Assembly (NCBI GenBank): GCA_024638545.1
Contig: JAHEKD010000139.1
Location: 1-6,905, forward strand
Source: Gammaproteobacteria bacterium
GTDB taxonomy: Bacteria > Pseudomonadota > Gammaproteobacteria > Arenicellales > JAHEKD01
Direction: 5' to 3'
Length of the DNA stretch: 6,905 nt
A program made the translations under genes and the position numbers. Below, one piece after another: positions 1 to 6,768 of the stretch. Position 1 is the first letter of the stretch; each line of letters opens with the position of its first letter. Under the pieces are notes generated by a model. The model saw nothing but the letters and a program-made list of their open reading frames with translations. It was not told the DNA's origin and made no database searches.

Positions 1-1
1 G

Positions 2-1270
2 TTACTGGCTTGTCTTGCGGTTTTAATATTGGTGATGGGCCTTGCAGTTTTTCCCGCAATGGTCGGGCTGATTCAACAGCTGTTTTGCCACAGTCATACC
101 GGCATCAGGACAGTTTTTATAATTGCACCTGCCTGGGTTTCATTCGAATGGCTGAGGGAATGGCTGTTTACTGGCCTGCCGTGGTTAGCCGCCGGTTACA
201 GCCAGACAGAGAATTTTCTCGGCGCCTGGGCACCAGTCGGCGGGATTTATATACTCAGTCTGATTGTGGTATTGATTGCATGCTGTGTTTTACTCGTTTT
301 GACAGCGCACAAGCGTATGGCCGCCACCCTGGCATTCGCGCTGATTGTATTAACAATTGCAGTCAACCTGCAGGAATGGACAGCACCTGAACAGCAATCT
401 TTGTCAGTCAAGCTCGTCCAGGGTAATGTGAGTATCTGGGATAAGTGGAATTTAAAAAAATCCGGTCAAATACTTGCTGATTATCTGACCTTAAGCGAGC
501 AGGGCCAATCGACTGATTTAATAATATGGCCGGAAGCCGCAGTGCCGTTATTAATGCAACAATTACCCGCTGGATTTATTAAAAAATTATTTGAAAAACA
601 GAGCCTAAACGAAAATTCCTACATCATGTTTGGCGTGATAGAAAAAGACCCGGTTTCCGGTAGTGTTTACAATTCTGTTGCATCGACAGAAAAAGACGGC
701 TCCTTTTCCTTTTACAGAAAAGTGCATCTGGTACCATTTGGCGAATTTCTCCCATTCAAATTTTTTCTGCACTGGCTGCTGGATTATCTGCACATACCGA
801 TGTCAGATTTTTCGGCTTTTGATCGCAGCCAGAAACTGATCGACGTAAAGGGTGTAAAAATAGGCGTATCTATCTGTTACGAAGATGCTTTTGCGAATGT
901 CATCAGGGCAAGCTTACCGCAGGCAGGTTTACTGGTGAATGTCAGTGAAGATGCCTGGTTCGGAAATTCTCTGGCACCTCACCAGCGCTTGCAAATGGCG
1001 CAGATGCGAGCGATGGAAAACGGCAGGACGCTGGTTCGGGTTTCAAATAACGGACTCTCTGCGGTGATTAACCATAAAGGTGAGGTGATGGCTATTGCGC
1101 CACAGTTTCAAACTTTTGTTTTCGACGCGCAGGTCGAGATCAGGCGCGGAGCAACCCCGTTTTCGATTCTGGGACATAAACCGGTATTGAGCCTGATTGG
1201 ATTCTTATTTTTGTGTGCGCTAATTTACAAATTCACAGGTTTAAAACAGGAAAACGGCGGCCAGTCCTAA
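2..1270 (+). CDS. lnt: Apolipoprotein N-acyltransferase Lnt (5' truncated by the window edge)
   Basis: Inner-membrane enzyme for the last step of lipoprotein maturation: it moves an acyl chain from a phospholipid to the N-terminal cysteine of apolipoproteins. The frame is open from base 2 with no start in view; 422 codons are visible and, by comparison with the roughly 510-residue E. coli protein, about 90 N-terminal residues lie outside. The visible part opens with hydrophobic membrane segments, including the typical EWLR and TG.PWL..GYSQ stretches, then a periplasmic nitrilase-fold domain, and ends with one more hydrophobic helix (about nt 1170-1230). The nitrilase triad is complete: Glu in IIWPEAAVP (codon 533-535), Lys in YRKVHLVPFGEF (codon 719-721) and Cys in SICYEDAF (codon 875-877). 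The Lys-Cys spacing equals that of E. coli. It runs toward mgtE, and the two reading frames overlap at their 3' ends. Its promoter and any ybeX/ybeY neighbours would lie to the left. Identification is firm. Confidence 0.97.
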   Translation, partial: LLACLAVLILVMGLAVFPAMVGLIQQLFCHSHTGIRTVFIIAPAWVSFEWLREWLFTGLPWLAAGYSQTENFLGAWAPVGGIYILSLIVVLIACCVLLVLTAHKRMAATLAFALIVLTIAVNLQEWTAPEQQSLSVKLVQGNVSIWDKWNLKKSGQILADYLTLSEQGQSTDLIIWPEAAVPLLMQQLPAGFIKKLFEKQSLNENSYIMFGVIEKDPVSGSVYNSVASTEKDGSFSFYRKVHLVPFGEFLPFKFFLHWLLDYLHIPMSDFSAFDRSQKLIDVKGVKIGVSICYEDAFANVIRASLPQAGLLVNVSEDAWFGNSLAPHQRLQMAQMRAMENGRTLVRVSNNGLSAVINHKGEVMAIAPQFQTFVFDAQVEIRRGATPFSILGHKPVLSLIGFLFLCALIYKFTGLKQENGGQS

Positions 1271-2584
1271 AATCGCGAAAAATCCAACCACATCGGTAAC
1301 TGTTGTCAGGGCGACTCCGCTGGCCAGCGCCGGATCAATACCCACTTTCTCAAAAAACACGGGTATGAATGCACCTGCGATCGCTGACGCAATTAAATTA
1401 ATAATCATCGCCGTACCAACGATTAGTCCCAATTGGTAATCTCCGAACCAGAGGTATGCAATTGAGCCGGTGACGACCGCCCATAAGACACCGTTTAATA
1501 CGCCAACTGAAAACTCTTTTCTCAATACTCGCCAGGCATTGTGAGGCCCAATTGTGTCTGTTGCCAGTCCACGAATCACCAGCGTCATTGTCTGAGTACC
1601 TGCATTCCCACCCATGCTGGCCACAATTGGCATTAACACTGCAAGCGCGACGAGTTTTTCGATGGTGCTTTCAAACTGGCCGATCACCCATGAAGCTAAC
1701 AGTGCAGTGATTAAATTTACACCCAGCCACAAGGCACGGCTGCGGGTGGTTTTTATAACCGGCGCAAATATGTCCTCTTCATCTTTTAAACCTGCCTGCG
1801 CTAAGATGGCGTGCTCTGACTGCTCGCGGATGACGTCGACGACATCATCAATCGTAACGCGCCCAACCAGCTCATCATCATCATTAATTACCGGCGCAGA
1901 AACGAGATCGTAACGTTCAAAAGCTGCCGCAACGTCTTCATCAGAATCATTAACGTTGAATTTGACGGGATCGGTATCCGCCAGCGATCTTACCCGCGTA
2001 TCCGGATCATTGGTTAACAGGTCTGTCGTAACAATAGACCCGGTAAATTTCCCATCACGATTAACGATGAATAACTTGTCTGTATTGTCGGGTAATTCAC
2101 CGCGTAGACGTAAGTAACGTAAAACCACAGAGATAGGAATATTGGCTCGAATGGTTATGGTGTCAAAATCCATGAGCCCGCCTGCTGTATCTTCCGGATA
2201 CGCAAGAATGGCATCAAGTTCGGCTTGCGAGTGATCACCGGATGTGAATAACACGTTGCGGATTACATCATCAGGCAGTGAGGGCACCAAATCTGCAATA
2301 TCATCGATGTCAAGGGTACTGATTGCGTGCGCAATCAAATCTGTGTCACCCTTCTCAACCAGATAAGCGCGTACGCCATCATTTACTTCTGTTAATACCT
2401 CACCCAACAAATCTAGGGGTATCTGATCCCACACCCTAATGCGTTCGTCCGGAGGTAAACTTTCAAGAATGACAGCAATATCAGCCGGATGCAGATCACC
2501 AATGAGATCTCGAATATCCGTATCAAACTCACTTTGAAGTGCAGAATTTATGCTTTCAAGAAAATTATTGAGATCTTCAGTCAT
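1241..2584 (-). CDS. mgtE: Magnesium transporter MgtE
   Basis: Mg2+-gated magnesium channel of the inner membrane. The 447-residue length is normal for the family. Residues about 1-130 form the helical N domain, with the LHPADIA motif at 31-37 and LPPDER following. Two CBS domains occupy about 131-260, starting at EDTAGGLMDFD and ending near RVTIDDVVDVI; in the family they bind Mg2+ and close the pore. A connecting helix follows, then about five membrane helices from residue 285 to the end. The pore signature GGNAGTQ is at 325-331, and Asp431 in TTVTDVVGFF matches the pore Asp of the Thermus protein. The ATG start places the N domain as expected, but there is no clear Shine-Dalgarno sequence before it. 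It is the last gene of the leftward series, 131 bp after rapZ, so it may be read through from rapZ or from its own promoter (see the TATAAT elements). Its last 30 bp overlap lnt on the other strand. Confidence 0.97.
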   Translation of the reverse strand: MTEDLNNFLESINSALQSEFDTDIRDLIGDLHPADIAVILESLPPDERIRVWDQIPLDLLGEVLTEVNDGVRAYLVEKGDTDLIAHAISTLDIDDIADLVPSLPDDVIRNVLFTSGDHSQAELDAILAYPEDTAGGLMDFDTITIRANIPISVVLRYLRLRGELPDNTDKLFIVNRDGKFTGSIVTTDLLTNDPDTRVRSLADTDPVKFNVNDSDEDVAAAFERYDLVSAPVINDDDELVGRVTIDDVVDVIREQSEHAILAQAGLKDEEDIFAPVIKTTRSRALWLGVNLITALLASWVIGQFESTIEKLVALAVLMPIVASMGGNAGTQTMTLVIRGLATDTIGPHNAWRVLRKEFSVGVLNGVLWAVVTGSIAYLWFGDYQLGLIVGTAMIINLIASAIAGAFIPVFFEKVGIDPALASGVALTTVTDVVGFFAILGLAAVFLF

Positions 2585-2589
2585 TGCGC

Positions 2590-2595
2590 ATTATA
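2590..2595 (-). promoter_or_regulatory. Candidate -10 element, proximal, upstream of mgtE
   Basis: A second perfect TATAAT on the - strand ends five bases before the mgtE ATG. Transcription usually starts about seven bases after a -10, so a start here would fall on or beside the ATG and give a leaderless or nearly leaderless mRNA, which agrees with the missing Shine-Dalgarno site. The best -35 candidate (ATCAAA, 18-bp spacer) matches only three of six bases, so this remains a suggestion. Confidence 0.3.
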
Positions 2596-2626
2596 TTGGA
2601 TTGATTTACCTGCTTTGATGGTGTGC

Positions 2627-2632
2627 ATTATA
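2627..2632 (-). promoter_or_regulatory. Candidate -10 element, distal, upstream of mgtE
   Basis: The - strand reads a perfect TATAAT here, 42 bp before the mgtE ATG. It lies in the 131-bp gap after rapZ, which is the widest in the series and so a plausible place for an internal promoter. No good TTGACA-like -35 is found 16-18 bp upstream; the best hexamers match only about two of six bases. The call therefore rests on the -10 alone in an AT-rich spacer. Confidence 0.35.
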
Positions 2633-2715
2633 GTTGAAGCCGATTTAGAAATCTTATCTGGATTTGGCCAACAGAATTTATCCTGCAAGATCAGTTGCGA
2701 TGCAAAAAATTAATT

Positions 2716-3564
2716 TTAGTCTTGGTTGAGTTCACGGTGCCTGATTTGAGTCGTTGCCCTGTTTTTAAATCTGGCAGCAAGGTTTTCACTGATATATACA
2801 GACCTGTGTTTGCCACCCGTGCAGCCAATTGCAACAGTGATATAACTTCGGTTTTCTTTGCTGAACTCAGGCAGCCACTTTTCAATCATCATGCCAATAT
2901 CCTCAATCATATCTGTCACCACTTCATGACTTTGCAGAAATTCTATTATGGCCGGTTCCAGACCCGTAAATTCCCTGAGTTGTTCGTCCCAATATGGATT
3001 CGGTAAACAGCGCACATCAAATACAAAATCAGCATCTCTGGGCAATCCGTACTTATAGCCGAATGATTCGAAGAGGATTACGGGATCATTGGATTTTCCG
3101 GCACCGATAAAGTCTCTTACAAGCCGCCGCAGTTCATGCGGGGTTTTATTGGTGGTTTCGAAGTGACGATGCGCCTGTTCTTTTAGCGGGTTTAGCAGCA
3201 CACGCTCGAGCTTTATTGCTTCTGGAAGAGAAACTGCAGCACTGCTTAGCGGATGTTTCCGGCGCGTTTCCTTATAGCGTTTAATTAATATTTCATCTTC
3301 TGCATCAATGAACAAAATTTGATAATTAAAATCCCTGTCATCAAGTTTTTTTAACTGATCAGGCAGTTTAACGAGAAATTCCCGATTTCTCGAGTCTATA
3401 CTGACCGCGATATCCAGAGTTTCTGTATCAACGGTACTGATAATAAATTCTGTTAGCAGCGTGGCCGGAAGATTGTCAATACAGTAAAAGCCATCATCTT
3501 CATAGGCTTGCAGTGCTATGGTCTTGCCGGATCCGGACAGGCCTGAAATAATTACAATCCGCAT
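2716..3564 (-). CDS. rapZ: RapZ-family nucleotide-binding protein (RNase adapter)
   Basis: Cytoplasmic protein that in E. coli senses glucosamine-6-phosphate and presents the small RNA GlmZ to RNase E, tuning GlmS. At 282 residues it is the family length. A Walker A loop, GLSGSGKT, is at residues 8-15, and a conserved SIDSRN segment follows near 56-61. The C-terminal domain carries FDVRCLPNPYW (about 182-192) and CTGGKHRSV (248-256), the family's diagnostic motifs. The ATG has a weak GGA about 6 bases upstream. In most relatives it follows ptsN, or ptsN-hprK; here it follows hpf directly after 63 bp. Two differences from E. coli stand out: the sugar-site His190 position is Tyr191, and the lysine/arginine-rich last residues needed for small-RNA binding in E. 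coli are replaced by an ending in ELNQD. The family is certain, but the GlmZ-specific role cannot be assumed outside enteric bacteria. Confidence 0.95.
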   Translation of the reverse strand: MRIVIISGLSGSGKTIALQAYEDDGFYCIDNLPATLLTEFIISTVDTETLDIAVSIDSRNREFLVKLPDQLKKLDDRDFNYQILFIDAEDEILIKRYKETRRKHPLSSAAVSLPEAIKLERVLLNPLKEQAHRHFETTNKTPHELRRLVRDFIGAGKSNDPVILFESFGYKYGLPRDADFVFDVRCLPNPYWDEQLREFTGLEPAIIEFLQSHEVVTDMIEDIGMMIEKWLPEFSKENRSYITVAIGCTGGKHRSVYISENLAARFKNRATTQIRHRELNQD

Positions 3565-3627
3565 TTAATGTCCAGCAGTGAAATTAAAAAGATGTCAGTC
3601 AGGCCGGACCAAATATTCTAAACCCGC

Positions 3628-3954
3628 TTATCCAAATGCTTGTGTTTTGATACTGTTTTCACCACGGTGGTGATCAGTCTTTTTCTCTTTATGCTTAAGT
3701 ACTTGTCTGTCAAGTTTGCCCAGCAACATGTCGATTGCAGTATACATGTCGTCGGACTGTGCACTGGCGTGAAAACTTGCGCCTTTCGCCTGAATGTGCG
3801 ATTCGGCACTATGCCTGTTTTTTTCCACACTCAGTACAACGTTAGTAGTTGTCACGTGATCAAAATGATTGTTAATCTTGGAGAGTTTTTCTTCGACGTA
3901 AGCTCTTAATGAGTCAGTGATATCAATGTTTTGTCCAGTGATTATGATTTGCAT
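3628..3954 (-). CDS. hpf: Ribosome hibernation promoting factor HPF (short form)
   Basis: Small protein that binds the 30S subunit at the decoding site in stationary phase and helps form inactive 100S ribosomes. It has 108 residues and a single domain, so it is the short HPF/YfiA type rather than the long form with a dimerising C-terminal domain. Matching family features are the opening MQIIITGQNIDITDSLR, the VVLSVEKNRH strand and the HASAQSDDMYTAID segment, followed by a basic stretch (about residues 84-96, rich in Lys, Arg and His). About 12 residues extend beyond the E. coli protein's end. The ATG start is well supported by a strong Shine-Dalgarno sequence in the 15 bp that separate it from rpoN, so it is very probably co-transcribed with rpoN. 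The usual next gene, ptsN, is absent. Confidence 0.95.
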   Translation of the reverse strand: MQIIITGQNIDITDSLRAYVEEKLSKINNHFDHVTTTNVVLSVEKNRHSAESHIQAKGASFHASAQSDDMYTAIDMLLGKLDRQVLKHKEKKTDHHRGENSIKTQAFG

Positions 3955-3969
3955 ATATTCTCCTATTAA
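3955..3969 (-). promoter_or_regulatory. Shine-Dalgarno site of hpf
   Basis: The 15-bp gap between the rpoN stop and the hpf ATG reads, on the - strand, TTAATAGGAGAATAT, with AGGAGA five bases or so before the ATG. It is the only strong ribosome-binding site in the window. The other genes have weak or no recognisable sites, which suggests that HPF is translated relatively efficiently. Confidence 0.8.
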
Positions 3970-5322
3970 TTACTTGATTCTGCGTAAATTTGATGCAGGT
4001 ATGTTCAATTGTTCACGGTATTTGCTAACAGTTCTTCTTGCGATACGAATTCCTCTTTTTTCTAACTTCTCCACTATCTTACTGTCAGAAAGGGGGGTTT
4101 GTGAAGGCTCATTTTTGATTAATTCACGCATTATGACCTTAACTGATTGATTAGAATGAATATTATTGTTATCTGCAGGTATCCGTCCTGCCAATAGCGA
4201 CTTCAAAGGCATAATACCGACCGGCGTTTGAATATTTTTATCTTTGATTGCTCGAGAGACTGTCGAAATGTGCATGTCCAGGCTGTCCGCGATATCCTGC
4301 TGGGTGAGTGGCTTTAATGACTGCTCGGGCCGTGTAAAATAATCAACCTGTCTTGAAACCATATGCTCAGCTACACGCATTAGGGTAATGTTTCGCTGCA
4401 CTAATGCATTCATCCACCAGCGTGCACTACTGAGATTTTTTTTTAAGTAGTTGTTATCCGCTTGTTTATTTGAGTTTTTTAATAATTCGACATAATCCGT
4501 ATTGATCTCGATCCGCCTGTTAATAAGTGGATTGAAAGACAGAGATAGCCCATCTTGATCTATGACGAGCAATATATCCGGCTGCAGGTAAACAACAGAT
4601 TCGTTATCAAACGAGCGGCCGGGCGCGGGGTTCAGCTGTTTGATGAGTGCAATCGCTTTATTGCAGGTAGCTTGATCCAGTTTCAGGAGCGTCATCAGGT
4701 GCTCGGGATTCTCCGCGAGCAGTTCCAGATGGTCACAAATTGAAACGGCATGTTTATATACCTTTGAGTGATTATGGTAGCGCAGCAGTTGCTGCTTGAG
4801 ACAATCGGTGAGGTCTGAGCTGGCAACTCCGGCAGGGTCCAGCTGTCTGACGTGGTTTTTAGCGGTTTCAATGCTATCTGCGCTAATGCTGATGTTCTGG
4901 TCCTGAAACACCCGGGACAGTGCACTATCTGATAACTTCAGGTAACCGTTGTCATCAAGGCAGGAAATGATGATACAGGCCGCAACATAGGTATCACTGT
5001 CCAGGTGAAGAAAGCCCAGCTGCCGGATCAAATGATCTTCAAAAGATTGAGAGTATGCTGGTGCCATGTTCTCAATCCACTCCATAAAGGATCTATCCTC
5101 ATATGCAGTCTTTACCGGCCTGATTTCCTGCAGCAGTGGATTATCTTTCAGCGTTTCGTCGATTTCCTCGCTCAGCTGCTCGACGCCAAGCTGAAGCATG
5201 CGAATTGTCTGCTGAATCTGTGGCGTGAAAGCCAGGTGCTGTTGAGTACTTAACCTGAATGCGTTTTTCAATGATAAAAAAGCTGATGGTGTCTGGTTTA
5301 CAATCTCGGTCAAGTTTATCAT
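3970..5322 (-). CDS. rpoN: RNA polymerase sigma-54 factor RpoN
   Basis: Alternative sigma factor that binds -24/-12 promoters and needs an AAA+ activator to open them. With the ATG at 5322 it has 450 residues. Region I is glutamine-rich (LSTQQHLAFTPQIQQTIRML, about 20-39), followed by the acidic DNPLLQE segment. The core-binding region spans the middle of the protein. A helix-turn-helix (LTQQDIADSLDMHISTVSRAI) ends near residue 359, with the promoter-contacting Arg at 357. The RpoN box ARRTVSKYRE is at 428-437. The start is uncertain: the frame extends to a TTG at 5364, and a TTG at 5271 gives the most family-like beginning (MKNAFRLSTQQ). None of the three has a Shine-Dalgarno sequence, so I chose the only ATG. 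The normally conserved PRGIFELKYFFS segment after the helix-turn-helix reads PVGIMPLKSLLA here. Position between lptB and hpf is standard. Confidence 0.96.
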   Translation of the reverse strand: MINLTEIVNQTPSAFLSLKNAFRLSTQQHLAFTPQIQQTIRMLQLGVEQLSEEIDETLKDNPLLQEIRPVKTAYEDRSFMEWIENMAPAYSQSFEDHLIRQLGFLHLDSDTYVAACIIISCLDDNGYLKLSDSALSRVFQDQNISISADSIETAKNHVRQLDPAGVASSDLTDCLKQQLLRYHNHSKVYKHAVSICDHLELLAENPEHLMTLLKLDQATCNKAIALIKQLNPAPGRSFDNESVVYLQPDILLVIDQDGLSLSFNPLINRRIEINTDYVELLKNSNKQADNNYLKKNLSSARWWMNALVQRNITLMRVAEHMVSRQVDYFTRPEQSLKPLTQQDIADSLDMHISTVSRAIKDKNIQTPVGIMPLKSLLAGRIPADNNNIHSNQSVKVIMRELIKNEPSQTPLSDSKIVEKLEKRGIRIARRTVSKYREQLNIPASNLRRIK

Positions 5323-5378
5323 GAACGTGTTATGCGCTGGGTTTGTTACTGTTGACTGATGCAAACCAGCGAACCGCG

Positions 5379-6104
5379 CTAGAGTCTGAAATCCGCGCCC
5401 AGATAAACTTTGCGAACTTCAGGATGAGCGAGTACTTCACCGGGTGTGCCGGAGGTTAATACGCTGCCTTCAGAGATTATATAGGCGCGGTCGCAAATGC
5501 CGAGAGTTTCACGGACATTATGATCAGTAATTAATACTCCAATGCCTGAATCACGCAGATGTGCAATAATTTGCTGAATATCACCTACCGAAATCGGGTC
5601 AATGCCTGCAAATGGCTCATCAAGCAGTATAAAACCTGGTTTCAAAGCGACCGCCCTGGCGATTTCTGCGCGTCGCCTTTCGCCGCCCGATAAACTTATG
5701 CCCAGGCTTTTTCGCTTGTGCGTGATATTAAACTCTTCCAGTAGCTCATCAGTTCGCTGGCGGCGTTCGGCGCTGGTTAATTTGGGTTGGGCTTCGAGCA
5801 CGGCATATATGTTTTCTTCAACGGATAATTTACGGAATATGGAAGGCTCCTGTGGTAGATACCCAATTCCAAGTCGGGCACGTTCATGCATGGGCAGATC
5901 GCTGATGTCTGCACCGTTGAGCCGGATTTCACCACCATCTCGCCTGACCAGACCGACCACCATGTAGAAACAGGTGGTTTTACCTGCACCGTTTGGTCCC
6001 AGAAGTCCAACGACTTCACCCGTGGACACTTTAATATCAACTTTATCGACGACATGCTGGCCCCTGTATCGTTTTACCAGGGCGTGTGTTGTTAATTCAT
6101 GCAT
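5379..6104 (-). CDS. lptB: LPS export ABC transporter ATP-binding protein LptB
   Basis: Cytoplasmic ATPase that, with LptF and LptG, extracts lipopolysaccharide from the inner membrane and drives it across the LptC-LptA bridge. The 241 residues match E. coli LptB in length and closely in sequence. All ABC motifs are intact: Walker A GPNGAGKT (36-43), Q-loop Gln85 in [10 protein letters not shown], signature LSGGERRR (138-145), Walker [11 protein letters not shown] with catalytic Glu163, and the H-loop His195 in ITDHNVRE. The ending YLGADFRL is also typical. The ATG is well supported because an in-frame TAG lies only five codons upstream; no clear Shine-Dalgarno site precedes it. A 55-bp gap separates it from lptA. 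LptF and LptG are not in the window, as usual, because they are encoded elsewhere in proteobacteria. Confidence 0.98.
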   Translation of the reverse strand: MHELTTHALVKRYRGQHVVDKVDIKVSTGEVVGLLGPNGAGKTTCFYMVVGLVRRDGGEIRLNGADISDLPMHERARLGIGYLPQEPSIFRKLSVEENIYAVLEAQPKLTSAERRQRTDELLEEFNITHKRKSLGISLSGGERRRAEIARAVALKPGFILLDEPFAGIDPISVGDIQQIIAHLRDSGIGVLITDHNVRETLGICDRAYIISEGSVLTSGTPGEVLAHPEVRKVYLGADFRL

Positions 6105-6159
6105 AACACAACCAGTCTACAGTGTTCGCAAATACAGTATCTGCAACAAGTGCGGATTA

Positions 6160-6744
6160 TTATTCTTCTTTATTCTGTTTTGCGTCCTCACGCTCTTTGG
6201 CAGTGATCGTGATTTTTGAACGACCATCTTCTGTTTTTACAGGCGAATTTTCATCTTTTTTGGCGGCTTGTTTTAAAACTGCGCCGCTTGGACCACCGCC
6301 AACAATTTTCATCTTGTCATTGGCCATGTCATAGGTGATCATGGCGCCGGATGCGTTTTTCTCACCATCATTAATACTGGCGTTATCGATCAAGATGACC
6401 ATATTGTTGATTTCGTCGAGTTCCAGTTTCATTCCCTTGCCAATAACGTCGTTGGGCTTGTCATCCGGTCGCTGTTGAAATACTGCTGGCTCACCAAATG
6501 CAGTGGCTTTTTGCAGTACATCATCCTTGTATTCGACAATAAGCTTGTCGGCACGTAATTTCATGGTTCCCTGGTCGAGTTTTACGTTGCCGCGATAAAT
6601 TCTGACACCGGTTGAAAAATCAAACTCTACGTCATCTGCACTTATAACTGCAGGCTCATTTTTATCCGTACTGAGCGCATTTACGATTGCTGCGTTTAAT
6701 CCAATGGTGATAAACAAGAGTGTTGCTACATATTTTATTAACAT
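6160..6744 (-). CDS. lptA: LPS transport periplasmic protein LptA
   Basis: Periplasmic beta-jellyroll protein that polymerises into the bridge carrying lipopolysaccharide from LptC to LptD. A signal peptide is clear: lysine near the start, a hydrophobic core (VATLLFITIGL), and a VNA-L cleavage site after about residue 23. The OstA-type domain follows (about 32-150), with VRIYRGNVKLDQGTMKLRADK and ATAFGEPAVFQQRPDDK being typical of LptA. The last 35 or so residues are a charged, lysine- and glutamate-rich tail (ending AKQNKEE), probably disordered. Two starts are possible. The TTG at 6762 lies 6 bp after the lptC stop but has no ribosome site. The ATG at 6744 has a weak GAG about 7 bases upstream and gives 194 residues; I chose it. 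Both leave the signal peptide intact. Sequence and neighbours together make the call secure. Confidence 0.93.
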   Translation of the reverse strand: MLIKYVATLLFITIGLNAAIVNALSTDKNEPAVISADDVEFDFSTGVRIYRGNVKLDQGTMKLRADKLIVEYKDDVLQKATAFGEPAVFQQRPDDKPNDVIGKGMKLELDEINNMVILIDNASINDGEKNASGAMITYDMANDKMKIVGGGPSGAVLKQAAKKDENSPVKTEDGRSKITITAKEREDAKQNKEE

Positions 6745-6768
6745 TTTCGAACTCGTTTTCAAAGTTGA

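Larger units (their letters stand above)
2585..2637. repeat. Imperfect 16-bp direct repeat holding both TATAAT elements
   Basis: On the + strand, TGCGCATTATATTGGA (2585-2600) and TGTGCATTATAGTTGA (2622-2637) agree at 13 of 16 positions, with starts 37 bp apart. Each copy carries one of the TATAAT elements on the - strand, next to a TGCGCA or TGTGCA block. It could be a small promoter duplication, a paired regulator site or chance in AT-rich sequence. Confidence 0.4.

Noticed and set aside
10..390. A 126-codon + strand frame overlapping the start of the lnt fragment
   Set aside because: It is out of frame with lnt, which shows clear membrane segments and family motifs over the same bases. The alternative product has no recognisable features.
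1614..1913. A 99-codon open frame on the + strand opposite mgtE
   Set aside because: The serine/threonine-rich product is a typical antisense translation of the MgtE CBS and linker region, and no ribosome site precedes it.
2585..2715. Possible Mg2+ riboswitch or small RNA upstream of mgtE
   Set aside because: The 131-bp gap is AT-rich with no stable stem set, no terminator hairpin and nothing resembling an M-box or ykoK pattern. Only the TATAAT repeats stand out.
3565..3627. Possible weak terminator between hpf and rapZ (- strand TGGTC...GACTG stem followed by CTTTTT)
   Set aside because: The stem is only five pairs, two of them G-U, and the T-run is separated from it by several bases. It is too weak to call, and no trace of ptsN coding remains in these 63 bp.
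5368..5380. Small inverted repeat AGCG-N5-CGCT overlapping the lptB stop
   Set aside because: A four-base stem is expected often by chance and has no T-run, so it is neither a terminator nor a credible operator.
5602..5967. A 121-codon open frame on the + strand opposite lptB
   Set aside because: It lies entirely within the well-conserved lptB coding sequence on the other strand, and its low-complexity serine/arginine-rich product resembles no family I know. It is an antisense shadow.
6105..6159. Two ACTGTA repeats and an ATACTGTAT near-palindrome between lptA and lptB
   Set aside because: The repeats are six bases, not symmetric as a pair, and no promoter elements accompany them. I treat this gap as a plain operon spacer.
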